Shown here in pieces: positions 7,327 to 12,516 of a stretch of 12,516 nucleotides of DNA; position 1 is the first letter of the stretch, and every line of letters begins with the position of its first letter. This DNA comes from Clostridia bacterium (GTDB lineage: Bacteria; Bacillota; Clostridia; Oscillospirales; CAG-272), in NCBI GenBank assembly GCA_017466495.1, contig JAFTUB010000120.1, positions 1 to 12,516 on the forward strand. Direction: 5' to 3'. Both the position numbers and the translations under genes were made by a program. The notes below the pieces were generated by a model. The model was given only the letters and a program-made list of their open reading frames with translations, made no database searches and was not told the DNA's origin.

Positions 7327-8103
7327 ATGAAGCTATATTTGCGCTATCTTGCCATCCATTTCAAGAGTCAGATGCAGTACAAGACCTCCTTTTTCCTGAC
7401 CCTGATCGGCCAGTTTCTCACCGCTTTTTCCACCTTCCTCGGGATATGGGTCATGTTTACCCGGTTCAATACGGTGAAGGGCTTCACCTATACCGAGGTC
7501 TCGCTGTGCTATGCCGTGGTGCTGATGGCCTTTTCTCTGGCCGAAACCTTCTTCCGCGGCTTTGACACCTTTCCCCGCATGATCGGCAACGGGGAATTTG
7601 ACCGCATCCTGGTGCGCCCCCGTTCCCCCGTCTTTCAGGTGCTGGGATCGAAGATCGATTTCACTCGCCTGGGACGACTGCTGCACGCGGCGGTGATCTT
7701 TGCCTGGGCGATTCCCCGCAGCGGGGTAAACTGGAATGCAGCCAATATCGCTACCCTTTGCGGCATGATTTTGGCGGGAAGTTTGGTATTCGCGGGGCTG
7801 TTCCTGCTTTACGCGGGGATCTGTTTCTTCACCCTGGACGGCCTTGAGGTGATGAATATCTTCACCGATGGAAGCCGGGAATTCGGGCGTTATCCCCTGT
7901 CGGTCTACGGGGATGCGGTGCTGCGCTTCCTCACCTTTGTGGTGCCCATCGCCCTTTTCCTCTATTATCCTTTCCTCACCCTGCTTGGGAAGAGTGACAG
8001 CCTTCTGTGGCGCATCTGCCCGCTGTTTGCCTTGCTGTTTCTTGTCCCATGTTACCTCGTATGGCGGGTTGGACTCCTGCACTACCGATCCACGGGATCG
8101 TAA
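7327..8103 (+). CDS. ABC-2 type exporter permease subunit (COG3694-like)
   Basis: This second permease has 258 residues and about six membrane segments. It has the family phrase IGNGEFDRILVRPRSPVFQVLGSKID around residues 85-110, parallel to GNVAYELVRPLDLYRMW in the preceding permease, as expected for paralogous half-channels. The ATG at 7327 is preceded by a G-rich ribosome binding site formed by the last codons of the upstream gene, and only four bases separate the two genes; a longer in-frame reading from 7267 would overlap the first permease and lacks a site. The gene ends three codons after an arginine-rich tail and runs directly into the bidirectional terminator at 8110-8135. Confidence 0.85.
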   Translation: MKLYLRYLAIHFKSQMQYKTSFFLTLIGQFLTAFSTFLGIWVMFTRFNTVKGFTYTEVSLCYAVVLMAFSLAETFFRGFDTFPRMIGNGEFDRILVRPRSPVFQVLGSKIDFTRLGRLLHAAVIFAWAIPRSGVNWNAANIATLCGMILAGSLVFAGLFLLYAGICFFTLDGLEVMNIFTDGSREFGRYPLSVYGDAVLRFLTFVVPIALFLYYPFLTLLGKSDSLLWRICPLFALLFLVPCYLVWRVGLLHYRSTGS

Positions 8104-8109
8104 AAAACG

Positions 8110-8135
8110 GGATCCGCACAAATTTGTGCGGATCC
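8110..8135. terminator. 26-bp perfect palindrome, bidirectional terminator between convergent genes
   Basis: GGATCCGCACAAA (8110-8122) is followed with no spacer by its exact reverse complement (8123-8135). A run of six A lies just to the left (8102-8107) and TATTTT to the right, so transcripts from both sides would form a hairpin followed by U residues. It lies between the stops of the exporter permease (plus) and the lipoprotein (minus) and fits a shared terminator. Confidence 0.88.
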
Positions 8136-8156
8136 TATTTTCGTAAGGGATGTTAT

Positions 8157-8672
8157 TTAGTGCGCGACGGTGATATCCAGTCCGTTTTCTCCAACGACCG
8201 GCGTACCGTCTTTGAGCGAAATGAAGGGGGAGAACTCGACCGTTTCATCTCCGTGGGTCAAACGAATGGTGGCATCGGTGAAGATGTCGCTGATATTGCA
8301 CTGGATGATAAAGGGACGGCAATTCGGGTCCTCGTATACCAAAGTGGAACTTCCGGTGGACATGTCATTCCGGTACAGGGAGAGTGCCGTATCGGAATAT
8401 CTGGGAATTACCAGGTAATAATCTCCGTCCGAGAAATGGTGGACGGGAATTTGATTACTGTCTAGATACTGCTCAACATAAAACCCCAAATTTCCCAATT
8501 CCCGATAGCCCAAATGTGCCACGGCATAGGACTGGTTATCCGCAAACGGAATGTTGTCCCGGTTTGTGGTGCCGATTTTTGGGGAATCATCGTCCGAAGA
8601 TAAAGCCGTGCAGGCCGAGAGAAGCAAAACACAGGTCAAAAGAAGGGCGAGATAGGGGAAAAGTCGTTTCAT
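8157..8672 (-). CDS. small lipoprotein of unknown function
   Basis: The 171-residue product starts with a classical lipoprotein signal: MKRLF, a hydrophobic core, and the lipobox LLSAC with the lipidated cysteine at C21. An acidic, flexible linker follows (TALSSDDDSPK), then a soluble domain of about 130 residues with no motif I recognise. It should be anchored to the outer face of the membrane. AAGGAGG lies six bases before the ATG. The gap to rpsR is only 74 bases and contains the rpsR terminator, leaving no visible room for a dedicated promoter. It is convergent with the ABC exporter, but a functional link is not shown. Lnt encoded in this window could acylate it. Confidence 0.82.
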   Translation of the reverse strand: MKRLFPYLALLLTCVLLLSACTALSSDDDSPKIGTTNRDNIPFADNQSYAVAHLGYRELGNLGFYVEQYLDSNQIPVHHFSDGDYYLVIPRYSDTALSLYRNDMSTGSSTLVYEDPNCRPFIIQCNISDIFTDATIRLTHGDETVEFSPFISLKDGTPVVGENGLDITVAH

Positions 8673-8690
8673 AGATGGCCTCCTTGGAAA

Positions 8691-8728
8691 GAAAAACGCC
8701 CGAATTGAAATTCTCTTCGGGCGTTTTC
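8691..8728 (-). terminator. intrinsic terminator after rpsR
   Basis: On the minus strand AAAACGCCCGAA pairs with TTCGGGCGTTTT (8716-8727 with 8693-8704) around an 11-base loop, and the right arm runs into a T-tract. This ends the rpsF-ssb-rpsR transcript. The arms have matching A and T runs, so it could also stop transcription from the other side. The ribosome binding site of the lipoprotein gene begins only about five bases after the T-run. Confidence 0.9.
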
Positions 8729-8746
8729 GCTTTGCGAATAATGAAA

Positions 8747-8998
8747 TTAGTCGCAGATATAGGGCAGCAGAGCGGTGTGACGTGCACGCTTGATCGCGGT
8801 GGTCAGCTCGCGCTGGTGCTTTGCGCAGGTACCGGAGATGCGGCGGGGCAGAATCTTGCCGCGCTCGCTGATGAACTTGCGCAGTCTTGCGGAATCCTTG
8901 TAATCAATGTACTCGATCTTCTCGGCGCAGAAGGCGCAAACCTTCTTTCTTCTCTTGTTGGGGCGCACGGGACGCTGAGTGTTTTCGGTTCTATCCAT
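8747..8998 (-). CDS. rpsR: 30S ribosomal protein S18
   Basis: The 83-residue protein is S18, which binds 16S rRNA in the platform of the 30S subunit together with S6. The core YIDYKDSARLRKFISERGKILPRRISGTCAKHQRELTTAIKRARHTALLPY is split here only by naming: YIDYKD (30-35), RGKILPRRISGTC (46-58) and KRARHTALLPY (69-79). It is the C+ form with putative zinc ligands C21, C24, C58 and H61, whereas many bacteria have lost them. GGAGG lies eight bases before the ATG. It follows ssb in the conserved rpsF-ssb-rpsR order. Confidence 0.96.
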   Translation of the reverse strand: MDRTENTQRPVRPNKRRKKVCAFCAEKIEYIDYKDSARLRKFISERGKILPRRISGTCAKHQRELTTAIKRARHTALLPYICD

Positions 8999-9025
8999 GA
9001 TACGTTACCTCCTGTTCAATTTTGG

Positions 9026-9508
9026 TTAAAACGGCAGATCATCGTCACCCGAAATTTCTTCGAACTTCGGGGTGTTGGCAGCGCCCGAGGAATAGGACGG
9101 AGCGCTGTAGGAATCAGGCGTATACTGGCCGGCCGGCGCACTGCCGTAATTTCCGCCGCCCTCGCCCTTAGCATCGACAAAGTTGATCTCATCTGCCACG
9201 ATCTCGGTCGCATAGCGCTTCTGACCCTGCTGGTCAGTCCAGCTGCGGGTCTGGATCGAGCCCACAACGCAGATCGAACTGCCCTTGCGGAAATAGCGCG
9301 ATACAAACTCGGCCTGCTGACGCCAAGCCACGATGTCAAGGAAGTCAGCCTGGGGCTGGCCCTGACCGTCATTGGTCTTGGACTGGAAGCGACGGTTGAC
9401 CGCAATGCGGAAGGAGACAACCGGGACGCCGCTGGTGGTTTGCTTCAGCTCGGGATCGGCAACCATTCTGCCCCCGAGGATTACCTTGTTGAGATTAAAA
9501 TTTGACAT
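9026..9508 (-). CDS. ssb: single-stranded DNA-binding protein
   Basis: SSB coats single-stranded DNA in replication, recombination and repair and works as a tetramer. The 160-residue protein begins with the OB-fold (LNKVILGGRMVADPELKQT, residues 6-24, through about residue 110), including FLDIVAWRQQAEFVSRYFRKG. A glycine-, serine- and tyrosine-rich linker follows. The last residues are DDDLPF, the conserved acidic tip that docks partner proteins. AGGAGG lies eight bases before the ATG. It sits between rpsF and rpsR, the usual Firmicute arrangement, sharing the rpsF promoter. Confidence 0.96.
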   Translation of the reverse strand: MSNFNLNKVILGGRMVADPELKQTTSGVPVVSFRIAVNRRFQSKTNDGQGQPQADFLDIVAWRQQAEFVSRYFRKGSSICVVGSIQTRSWTDQQGQKRYATEIVADEINFVDAKGEGGGNYGSAPAGQYTPDSYSAPSYSSGAANTPKFEEISGDDDLPF

Positions 9509-9541
9509 GATTTACGCCTCCTGATTCAACTCGCGGGGGAC

Positions 9542-9937
9542 TTAAGCCTCGGCGTCAGCGGTCTCGGCAGCAGCCTCAGCGGCAGCAGCCTCAGCAGCGG
9601 CAGCCTTTGCGGCAGCAGCGGCAGCAACCTTAGCCATGACCTTCTCATCCAGCTTCAGCGTCATCGTGCGCATGATGGCATCGTTGATCTTGAAGAGACG
9701 CTCGAGCTCAGCGGGGAACTCGGGAGCACTCTTGTAGGTCACGACAACATAATGGCCTTCGCTGATGTCGTTGATGGGATAAGCCAGACGGCGCCTGCCC
9801 CACTCGTTGATCTGATCAATGGTGCCGTTTTCAGCAATCAGGGCAGTGAACTTCTCCACGACAGCCTTGACAGCCTCGTCACCGTTGGTCGGGTCGACGA
9901 CGAACAGGGTTTCGTAAGTGTTGATAACCTTTTCCAT
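9542..9937 (-). CDS. rpsF: 30S ribosomal protein S6 with alanine-rich C-terminal tail
   Basis: S6 binds 16S rRNA as a dimer with S18. Residues 1-97 form the normal S6 domain (TYETLFVVDP, WGRRRLAYPI, HYVVVTYKS, INDAIMRTMTLKLDE). Residues 101-131 add a tail made almost only of alanine with spaced glutamate and lysine (for example AKAAAAEAAAAEAAAE), probably a flexible or helical extension; such tails vary widely among bacteria. The DNA here (9545-9635) is a run of imperfect GCAGCC/GCAGCG-type units and may be prone to slippage. GGGAGG lies eight bases before the ATG and is predicted to be hidden in the leader structure. It is the first gene of the rpsF-ssb-rpsR operon. Confidence 0.95.
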   Translation of the reverse strand: MEKVINTYETLFVVDPTNGDEAVKAVVEKFTALIAENGTIDQINEWGRRRLAYPINDISEGHYVVVTYKSAPEFPAELERLFKINDAIMRTMTLKLDEKVMAKVAAAAAAKAAAAEAAAAEAAAETADAEA

Positions 9938-10023
9938 GTTTTACACCTCCCTATGGACATAAGACCGCACACATGAAAGAATTTATGCGCGGTAAGGAGA
10001 CAGGCACAAATAGCCTGTACCGA
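9938..10023 (-). ncRNA. rpsF leader, candidate S6:S18-binding autoregulatory RNA
   Basis: On the minus strand GTCTCCTTA (9993-10001) can pair over nine positions, three of them G-U, with TAGGGAGGT (9945-9953), which contains the rpsF ribosome binding site. Directly after the left arm comes CCG (9990-9992), then a hairpin (arms 9984-9989 and 9968-9973). A pairing stem, a CCG beside it and an inner hairpin are the published features of the S6:S18 leader motif. CCG could also pair with CGG at 9965-9967, extending the hairpin. A separate six-bp hairpin ACAGGC/GCCTGT sits at 10000-10018, near the transcript start, and overlaps the outer stem by two bases. The fold was drawn by hand, not computed. 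Confidence 0.7.
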
Positions 10024-10029
10024 AACAAT

Positions 10030-10058
10030 ATTATAGCACAGACGCGGTTTTTTGTCAA
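10030..10058 (-). promoter_or_regulatory. consensus SigA promoter of rpsF-ssb-rpsR
   Basis: On the minus strand TTGACA (10053-10058) and TATAAT (10030-10035) are exact consensus hexamers 17 bases apart. The predicted start is near 10023. The -35 element lies 19 bases after the spo0A stop, and there is no terminator between them, so spo0A transcripts may read into the ribosomal operon. Confidence 0.9.
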
Positions 10059-10077
10059 GTGCTATTGCAAATATTTC

Positions 10078-10854
10078 TTACATTTTATACTTCAGCCGCA
10101 GGTTGTCGGCGATCATGGCGATAAATTCGCTGTTGGTGGGCTTGCCGCGGTTGTTTTGGATGGTATAGCCGAAGTAAGAATTGAGGGTGTCGATGTCACC
10201 CCGATCCCAGGCCACCTCAATGGCGTGGCGGATGGCGCGCTCCACCCGGGAGGTGGTGGTGGCATATTTCTTCGCCACCGAGGGGTAGAGCATTTTGGTC
10301 ACCGAGTTGATGATATCGCTGTCCCGGAAGGCCAGCAGAATGGCGGTGCGCAGGTACTGGTAGCCCTTGATATGGGCAGGGACACCGATCTGATGAATGA
10401 TTTTGGTCACCTGAGTTTCGATGTCAGGGGTGCTGTCCTGGGGCTGCGGAGCGCGCTGGGGCAGGGAAGGTGCCTCGCGGGTAAGAGCAGCGATGTGTTC
10501 CACGAGACTGCCGCTGTCAAAGGGCTTGAGCATACACAGGGCGGCACCGGCGGCAGATGCCTCCACAAAAACCATCTGATTGGCCACCATGGACAGGATA
10601 ATGAACTTTGGAGGACGGTCGGGTGTGAAATCGATGGCGTGGCTGTTCCGCAGGACGCCGATGCCGTCCAGCTTGGACAGCCACACGTCCACAATGGCCA
10701 CATCGGGATGAAAACGGCTCAGCTTGACCAGGGCTTCCTCCCCGTTGGCCGCTTCCTCGATATTGCGGTAGCCTGCGCGGAGCAGATCGGCGCGGAGCTC
10801 CTCCCGTGCCGAGGCGTTTTCATCTGCAATGAGAATTTTGGTGTTGAGTTCCAT
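10078..10854 (-). CDS. spo0A: sporulation master regulator Spo0A
   Basis: Spo0A is the response regulator that, once phosphorylated, binds 0A boxes and commits the cell to sporulation. The 258-residue protein has a receiver domain (about 1-125) with acidic pocket D11-E12, phosphoacceptor D56, S88 and K110 (MLKPFD). A proline-rich linker follows, then the Spo0A DNA-binding domain. The latter is highly conserved: IGVPAHIKGYQYLR, TTTSRVERAIRHAIEVAW, FGYTI and KPTNSEFIAMIADNLRLK. The sequence after D56 is VWLSKLDG rather than the common IIMPHLDG, an unusual acceptor loop. AAAGGAAG lies six bases before the ATG. A dedicated promoter region with 0A-like boxes is upstream. The upstream neighbour is not spoIVB, the partner seen in Bacillus. 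Confidence 0.97.
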   Translation of the reverse strand: MELNTKILIADENASAREELRADLLRAGYRNIEEAANGEEALVKLSRFHPDVAIVDVWLSKLDGIGVLRNSHAIDFTPDRPPKFIILSMVANQMVFVEASAAGAALCMLKPFDSGSLVEHIAALTREAPSLPQRAPQPQDSTPDIETQVTKIIHQIGVPAHIKGYQYLRTAILLAFRDSDIINSVTKMLYPSVAKKYATTTSRVERAIRHAIEVAWDRGDIDTLNSYFGYTIQNNRGKPTNSEFIAMIADNLRLKYKM

Positions 10855-10907
10855 TTAACTGCTTCCTTTCTGTATTCGTAATCTCTGGATAACCGAATAT
10901 GGTAAAA

Positions 10908-10914
10908 TTTGACA
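10908..10914 (-). promoter_or_regulatory. 0A-box-like site in the centre of the dyad
   Basis: On the minus strand the sequence is TGTCAAA, six of seven matches to the Spo0A box TGTCGAA. It lies between the inner repeat arms, at the predicted transcription start, where bound Spo0A would be expected to repress. Confidence 0.4.
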
Positions 10915-10921
10915 CAACCAT

Positions 10922-10950
10922 ATTTTACCATATCGTGCTCGACATTTCAA
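10922..10950 (-). promoter_or_regulatory. SigA-like promoter of spo0A
   Basis: On the minus strand TTGAAA (10945-10950) and TAAAAT (10922-10927) are 17 bases apart, each one mismatch from consensus. The predicted start is near 10915, giving a leader of about 60 bases. A weak SigH-like pattern (AGGAAAT, then TGAAAT) lies slightly upstream and is possible but not convincing. Confidence 0.65.
10938..10944 (-). promoter_or_regulatory. 0A-box-like site in the spo0A promoter spacer
   Basis: On the minus strand TGTCGAG matches TGTCGAA at six of seven positions. It directly follows the -35 hexamer, within the 17-base spacer, a position that would interfere with polymerase. With the second site at 10908-10914 it suggests autoregulation by Spo0A. 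Confidence 0.45.
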
Positions 10951-10986
10951 GAGATTACCAAAAATTTCCTGATGAAAAGTTGCATG

Positions 10987-11031
10987 AAAAAAGCGCCGCA
11001 AATTTGGTATATTTTGCCAAATTCGCGGCGC
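10987..11031 (-). terminator. intrinsic terminator before spo0A
   Basis: On the minus strand a 15-bp stem (arms 11017-11031 and 10993-11007, one G-U pair) with a nine-base loop is followed by six T. It ends the transcript of the carboxypeptidase, pseudouridine synthase and GNAT-like genes and insulates spo0A from them. Confidence 0.93.
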
Positions 11032-11047
11032 GATGGAAAATTTAAGG

Positions 11048-11476
11048 TTAAAAATTGGGCTGATCAGCGGGGCCGGTGGCGTGATGCTGGCAGGGATGCT
11101 CGAAAAAGTGGGTCAGATCCACACCCCAGCGGCCGTCCCCCCCTTGGGAGAAGCCGATGGCGCGAACCAGCCGCTCCTCAGCCTCGTCGGCAATGGGGGC
11201 ATCGAAGGTGGCGTAGTGCACACCGCAGAGGTCGATGAAGTTCAGGGCAGCGCGGCCCAGCACAAACATGGCGGTGAAATCGGGCTCCCGGCTGCTTACG
11301 GTGCCGAGACTGCGGAGGGAACCGCCCTCGGGGGTGAGTACAAACTGGCAAACACCGTGGAGCTCATCGTCCACCACAGCGGCGTAGGCCAGCAGATCAA
11401 TGTCAAATTCCACGCCGCAGCGGATGCAGATATCCTCCTGCTCGGCTTTGGATTGAATGGGTTTAACTTCCAGCAT
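11048..11476 (-). CDS. small GNAT-like protein of unknown function
   Basis: The 142-residue product has the alternating pattern of a GNAT acetyltransferase-like fold: AYAAVVDDELHGVCQFVLTPEGGSL (split as strands near residues 30-55), then FVLGRAALNFIDLCGV (a helix) and HYATFDAPI. The classical acetyl-CoA loop Q/RxxGxG/A is not clear, so enzymatic activity is doubtful. It ends with a histidine-rich tail (FFEHPCQHHATG). I chose the ATG at 11476 because AAAGGA lies ten bases upstream; the longer reading to 11554 would overlap the pseudouridine synthase gene. Seven bases separate it from that gene, so they are co-transcribed, and a terminator follows. No specific role is assigned. Confidence 0.72.
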   Translation of the reverse strand: MLEVKPIQSKAEQEDICIRCGVEFDIDLLAYAAVVDDELHGVCQFVLTPEGGSLRSLGTVSSREPDFTAMFVLGRAALNFIDLCGVHYATFDAPIADEAEERLVRAIGFSQGGDGRWGVDLTHFFEHPCQHHATGPADQPNF

Positions 11477-11483
11477 GATGGGG

Positions 11484-12233
11484 TTATCCTTTCGTATTTT
11501 GGGTAAGGTAGGCGACTTCCTCGGCGGTGAGATGCCGCCATTTTCCGGGAGCAAGATCTCCCAGCGTCAGCTCGCCGACGGCGACGCGGTAAAGGCGGAG
11601 AACCTGCAGGCCCCGCTCCGCACAGGTGCGGCGGATCTGCCGGTTTCGCCCTTCGTAGAGGATCATACGCAAAAGGGTATTGCCGTCCCGCTCTTCCAGC
11701 CGGGTGATTTCAATGGGCTGTGTCAGGTAGCCGTCTAACACCAGGGGCTGTCCCAGGGCATCGATCTGCCCGTCGGAGAGACATCCCTTCACCGTCACAT
11801 GATAGATTTTGGGGATCTCATGGCGGGGATGGGTGAGGCGGTAGGTGAGGTCACCGTCGTCGGTGAGGAGAAGGAGTCCCTCCGACTGGTAATCCAGCCG
11901 TCCCACCGGGTAGACGCGAACTCCCGCATCAGCGGTGAGATCGGTGACACAACGGCGTCCCCGATCATCGGCGGCCGAGGAGAGGACACCGCGGGGCTTG
12001 TTGAGCATCAGGTAAGTATGTTCGGTTTTGGCAGGGGGAAGAACCGGCTTGCCCCGGTATTCCACCCGATCCACCCCGGGGATGATCTTTTGGCCGAGGG
12101 CAGCATTCTCCCCGTTGACCCGCACACAGCCGGCCTGAATCTCTGCCTCGGCGGCACGGCGGGAGAGAACACCGCAGTCGGTGAAGTATTTCTGCACCCG
12201 AACAGGTTCGGGCGCTTGGTTGGATGATTTCAT
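11484..12233 (-). CDS. rluB: RsuA/RluB-family 16S/23S rRNA pseudouridine synthase
   Basis: The 249-residue enzyme makes pseudouridine in rRNA. An N-terminal S4 domain (RVQKYFTDCGVLSRRAAEA, residues 12-30, through VRVNG) is followed by the catalytic domain with LMLNKPRGVLSS, the nucleophile D114 in PVGRLDYQSEGLLLLT and the C-terminal signature YEGRNRQIRR. This is the RsuA/RluB/RluE/RluF subgroup; RluB (23S rRNA helix 89) is the usual Firmicute member, but the target is inferred. The ATG at 12233 has AAGGA about six bases upstream. It follows the carboxypeptidase gene after 23 bases, reminiscent of the Bacillus dacB-spmA-spmB-rluB cluster with spmAB missing. Confidence 0.9.
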   Translation of the reverse strand: MKSSNQAPEPVRVQKYFTDCGVLSRRAAEAEIQAGCVRVNGENAALGQKIIPGVDRVEYRGKPVLPPAKTEHTYLMLNKPRGVLSSAADDRGRRCVTDLTADAGVRVYPVGRLDYQSEGLLLLTDDGDLTYRLTHPRHEIPKIYHVTVKGCLSDGQIDALGQPLVLDGYLTQPIEITRLEERDGNTLLRMILYEGRNRQIRRTCAERGLQVLRLYRVAVGELTLGDLAPGKWRHLTAEEVAYLTQNTKG

Positions 12234-12256
12234 AGTAAGTCCTTGTGTGACAAAAT

Positions 12257-12516
12257 TCAGCAGATGCCCAAAAGCCGTCCCAGCCGCGTCCAAAATCCCA
12301 TCTTGACGGGGACACGGTCCACCGCAAAGGTGGCCACCAGGGGGGATGATGCCACCACTTCTCCGTCCGATACACAGCAGATCTGCCCCAGTTGTGCATT
12401 GGCGGTCACGGGAGCGTAGAGAATGCGGGGCAGCTCCACCCGCAGTTCGGGGGGCGGAGCATCGGCGGGGAGGGTAACGGCCAGAGGGGCCGTGTTGACG
12501 AGGGTAACGTAGTCCG
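12257..12516 (-). CDS. D-alanyl-D-alanine carboxypeptidase, C-terminal part (5' end outside window)
   Basis: About 85 C-terminal residues are visible. They match the PBP5_C domain of penicillin-binding D,D-carboxypeptidases: ELPRILYAPVTANAQLGQI, then DGEVVASSPLVATFAVDRV. The protein ends with FWTRLGRLLGIC, an amphipathic helix typical of the membrane anchor of these enzymes. The catalytic SxxK, SxN and KTG motifs lie outside the window, so activity cannot be confirmed. The full protein would trim the terminal D-alanine from peptidoglycan stem peptides outside the membrane. The neighbouring rluB and spo0A make a DacB/DacF-type, possibly sporulation-related enzyme plausible. There is no internal start; the GTG near 12439 is simply an in-frame valine. 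Confidence 0.78.
   Translation of the reverse strand, partial: DYVTLVNTAPLAVTLPADAPPPELRVELPRILYAPVTANAQLGQICCVSDGEVVASSPLVATFAVDRVPVKMGFWTRLGRLLGIC

Larger units (their letters stand above)
10878..10958. repeat. nested inverted repeats around the spo0A promoter
   Basis: Inner arms ATATGGTAAAAT (10897-10908) and its exact reverse complement (10922-10933) are 13 bases apart. Outer arms GTAATCTCT (10878-10886) and its exact reverse complement (10950-10958) enclose them. The two centres differ by only about three bases. The inner right arm contains the -10 hexamer and the outer right arm touches the -35. This looks like an operator or a cruciform-capable control region. Confidence 0.8.

Noticed and set aside
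8110..8135. Recombination or attachment site in the palindrome
   Set aside because: No recombinase gene or repeated copy is in the window, and the flanking A and T runs fit a terminator.
8675..9505. 276-residue plus-strand open frame over rpsR and ssb
   Set aside because: It covers two certain genes in antisense and starts in the terminator region. It has no recognisable domain.
9545..9635. Tandem repeats or CRISPR-like array
   Set aside because: The repetitive DNA encodes the alanine-rich S6 tail in frame; there are no spacers or constant repeats.
9973..10881. 302-residue plus-strand open frame over spo0A
   Set aside because: It is an antisense shadow of spo0A and the rpsF leader, with no ribosome binding site or motif.
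10950..10975. SigH promoter for spo0A
   Set aside because: AGGAAAT and TGAAAT match only partly and the conserved GAAT is missing. A SigA-like pair fits better.

Overview
The window looks like a chromosomal segment of a moderately GC-rich, spore-forming Firmicute of the class Clostridia, most likely Oscillospiraceae/Ruminococcaceae-like. Four things point there: a complete spo0A, the ribosomal/replication trio rpsF-ssb-rpsR with a zinc-ligand (C+) form of S18, strong Gram-positive Shine-Dalgarno sequences before nearly every gene, and consensus SigA promoters. The assignment rests on protein features only; no rRNA or tRNA gene is present. Genes are densely packed and no gene-free stretch exceeds 200 bases.

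Left part, mostly plus strand. At the left edge the start of mtaB (tRNA methylthiotransferase, minus strand) diverges from upp (uracil phosphoribosyltransferase). upp has a TTGAAA-17-TATAAT promoter and is followed by a strong hairpin without a U-tract, then by an RluA-family pseudouridine synthase. That gene overlaps an apolipoprotein N-acyltransferase gene (lnt) by ATGA. A textbook TTGACA-17-TATAAT promoter lies across the lnt stop codon. It probably drives two unassigned membrane genes: a single-pass protein resembling the N-terminal part of DUF58 proteins, and a polytopic protein. After a stable hairpin comes a three-gene ABC exporter operon (ATPase plus two ABC-2-type permeases). It ends in a 26-bp perfect palindrome that acts as a bidirectional terminator against a convergent lipoprotein gene.

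Right part, all minus strand, so read from right to left. The order is the end of a D-Ala-D-Ala carboxypeptidase gene, an RsuA/RluB-family pseudouridine synthase, a small GNAT-like protein, a strong terminator, spo0A, then rpsF-ssb-rpsR, a terminator, and a small lipoprotein gene. spo0A has its own promoter, embedded in two almost concentric inverted repeats with 0A-box-like sequences. rpsF has a consensus promoter starting 19 bp past the spo0A stop. Its leader can fold as expected for the S6:S18 autoregulatory RNA, pairing with and hiding the rpsF ribosome binding site.

The genes are mostly housekeeping: translation and RNA modification (mtaB, two pseudouridine synthases, rpsF, rpsR), DNA maintenance (ssb), pyrimidine salvage (upp), envelope and lipoprotein biology (lnt, carboxypeptidase, lipoprotein, exporter), and the sporulation master regulator. 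I found no phage, transposon, CRISPR or toxin-antitoxin signature. The most unusual content is regulatory: the spo0A nested dyad, the rpsF leader, the U-less hairpin after upp, the promoter over the lnt stop, and the terminator directly before the lipoprotein ribosome binding site.
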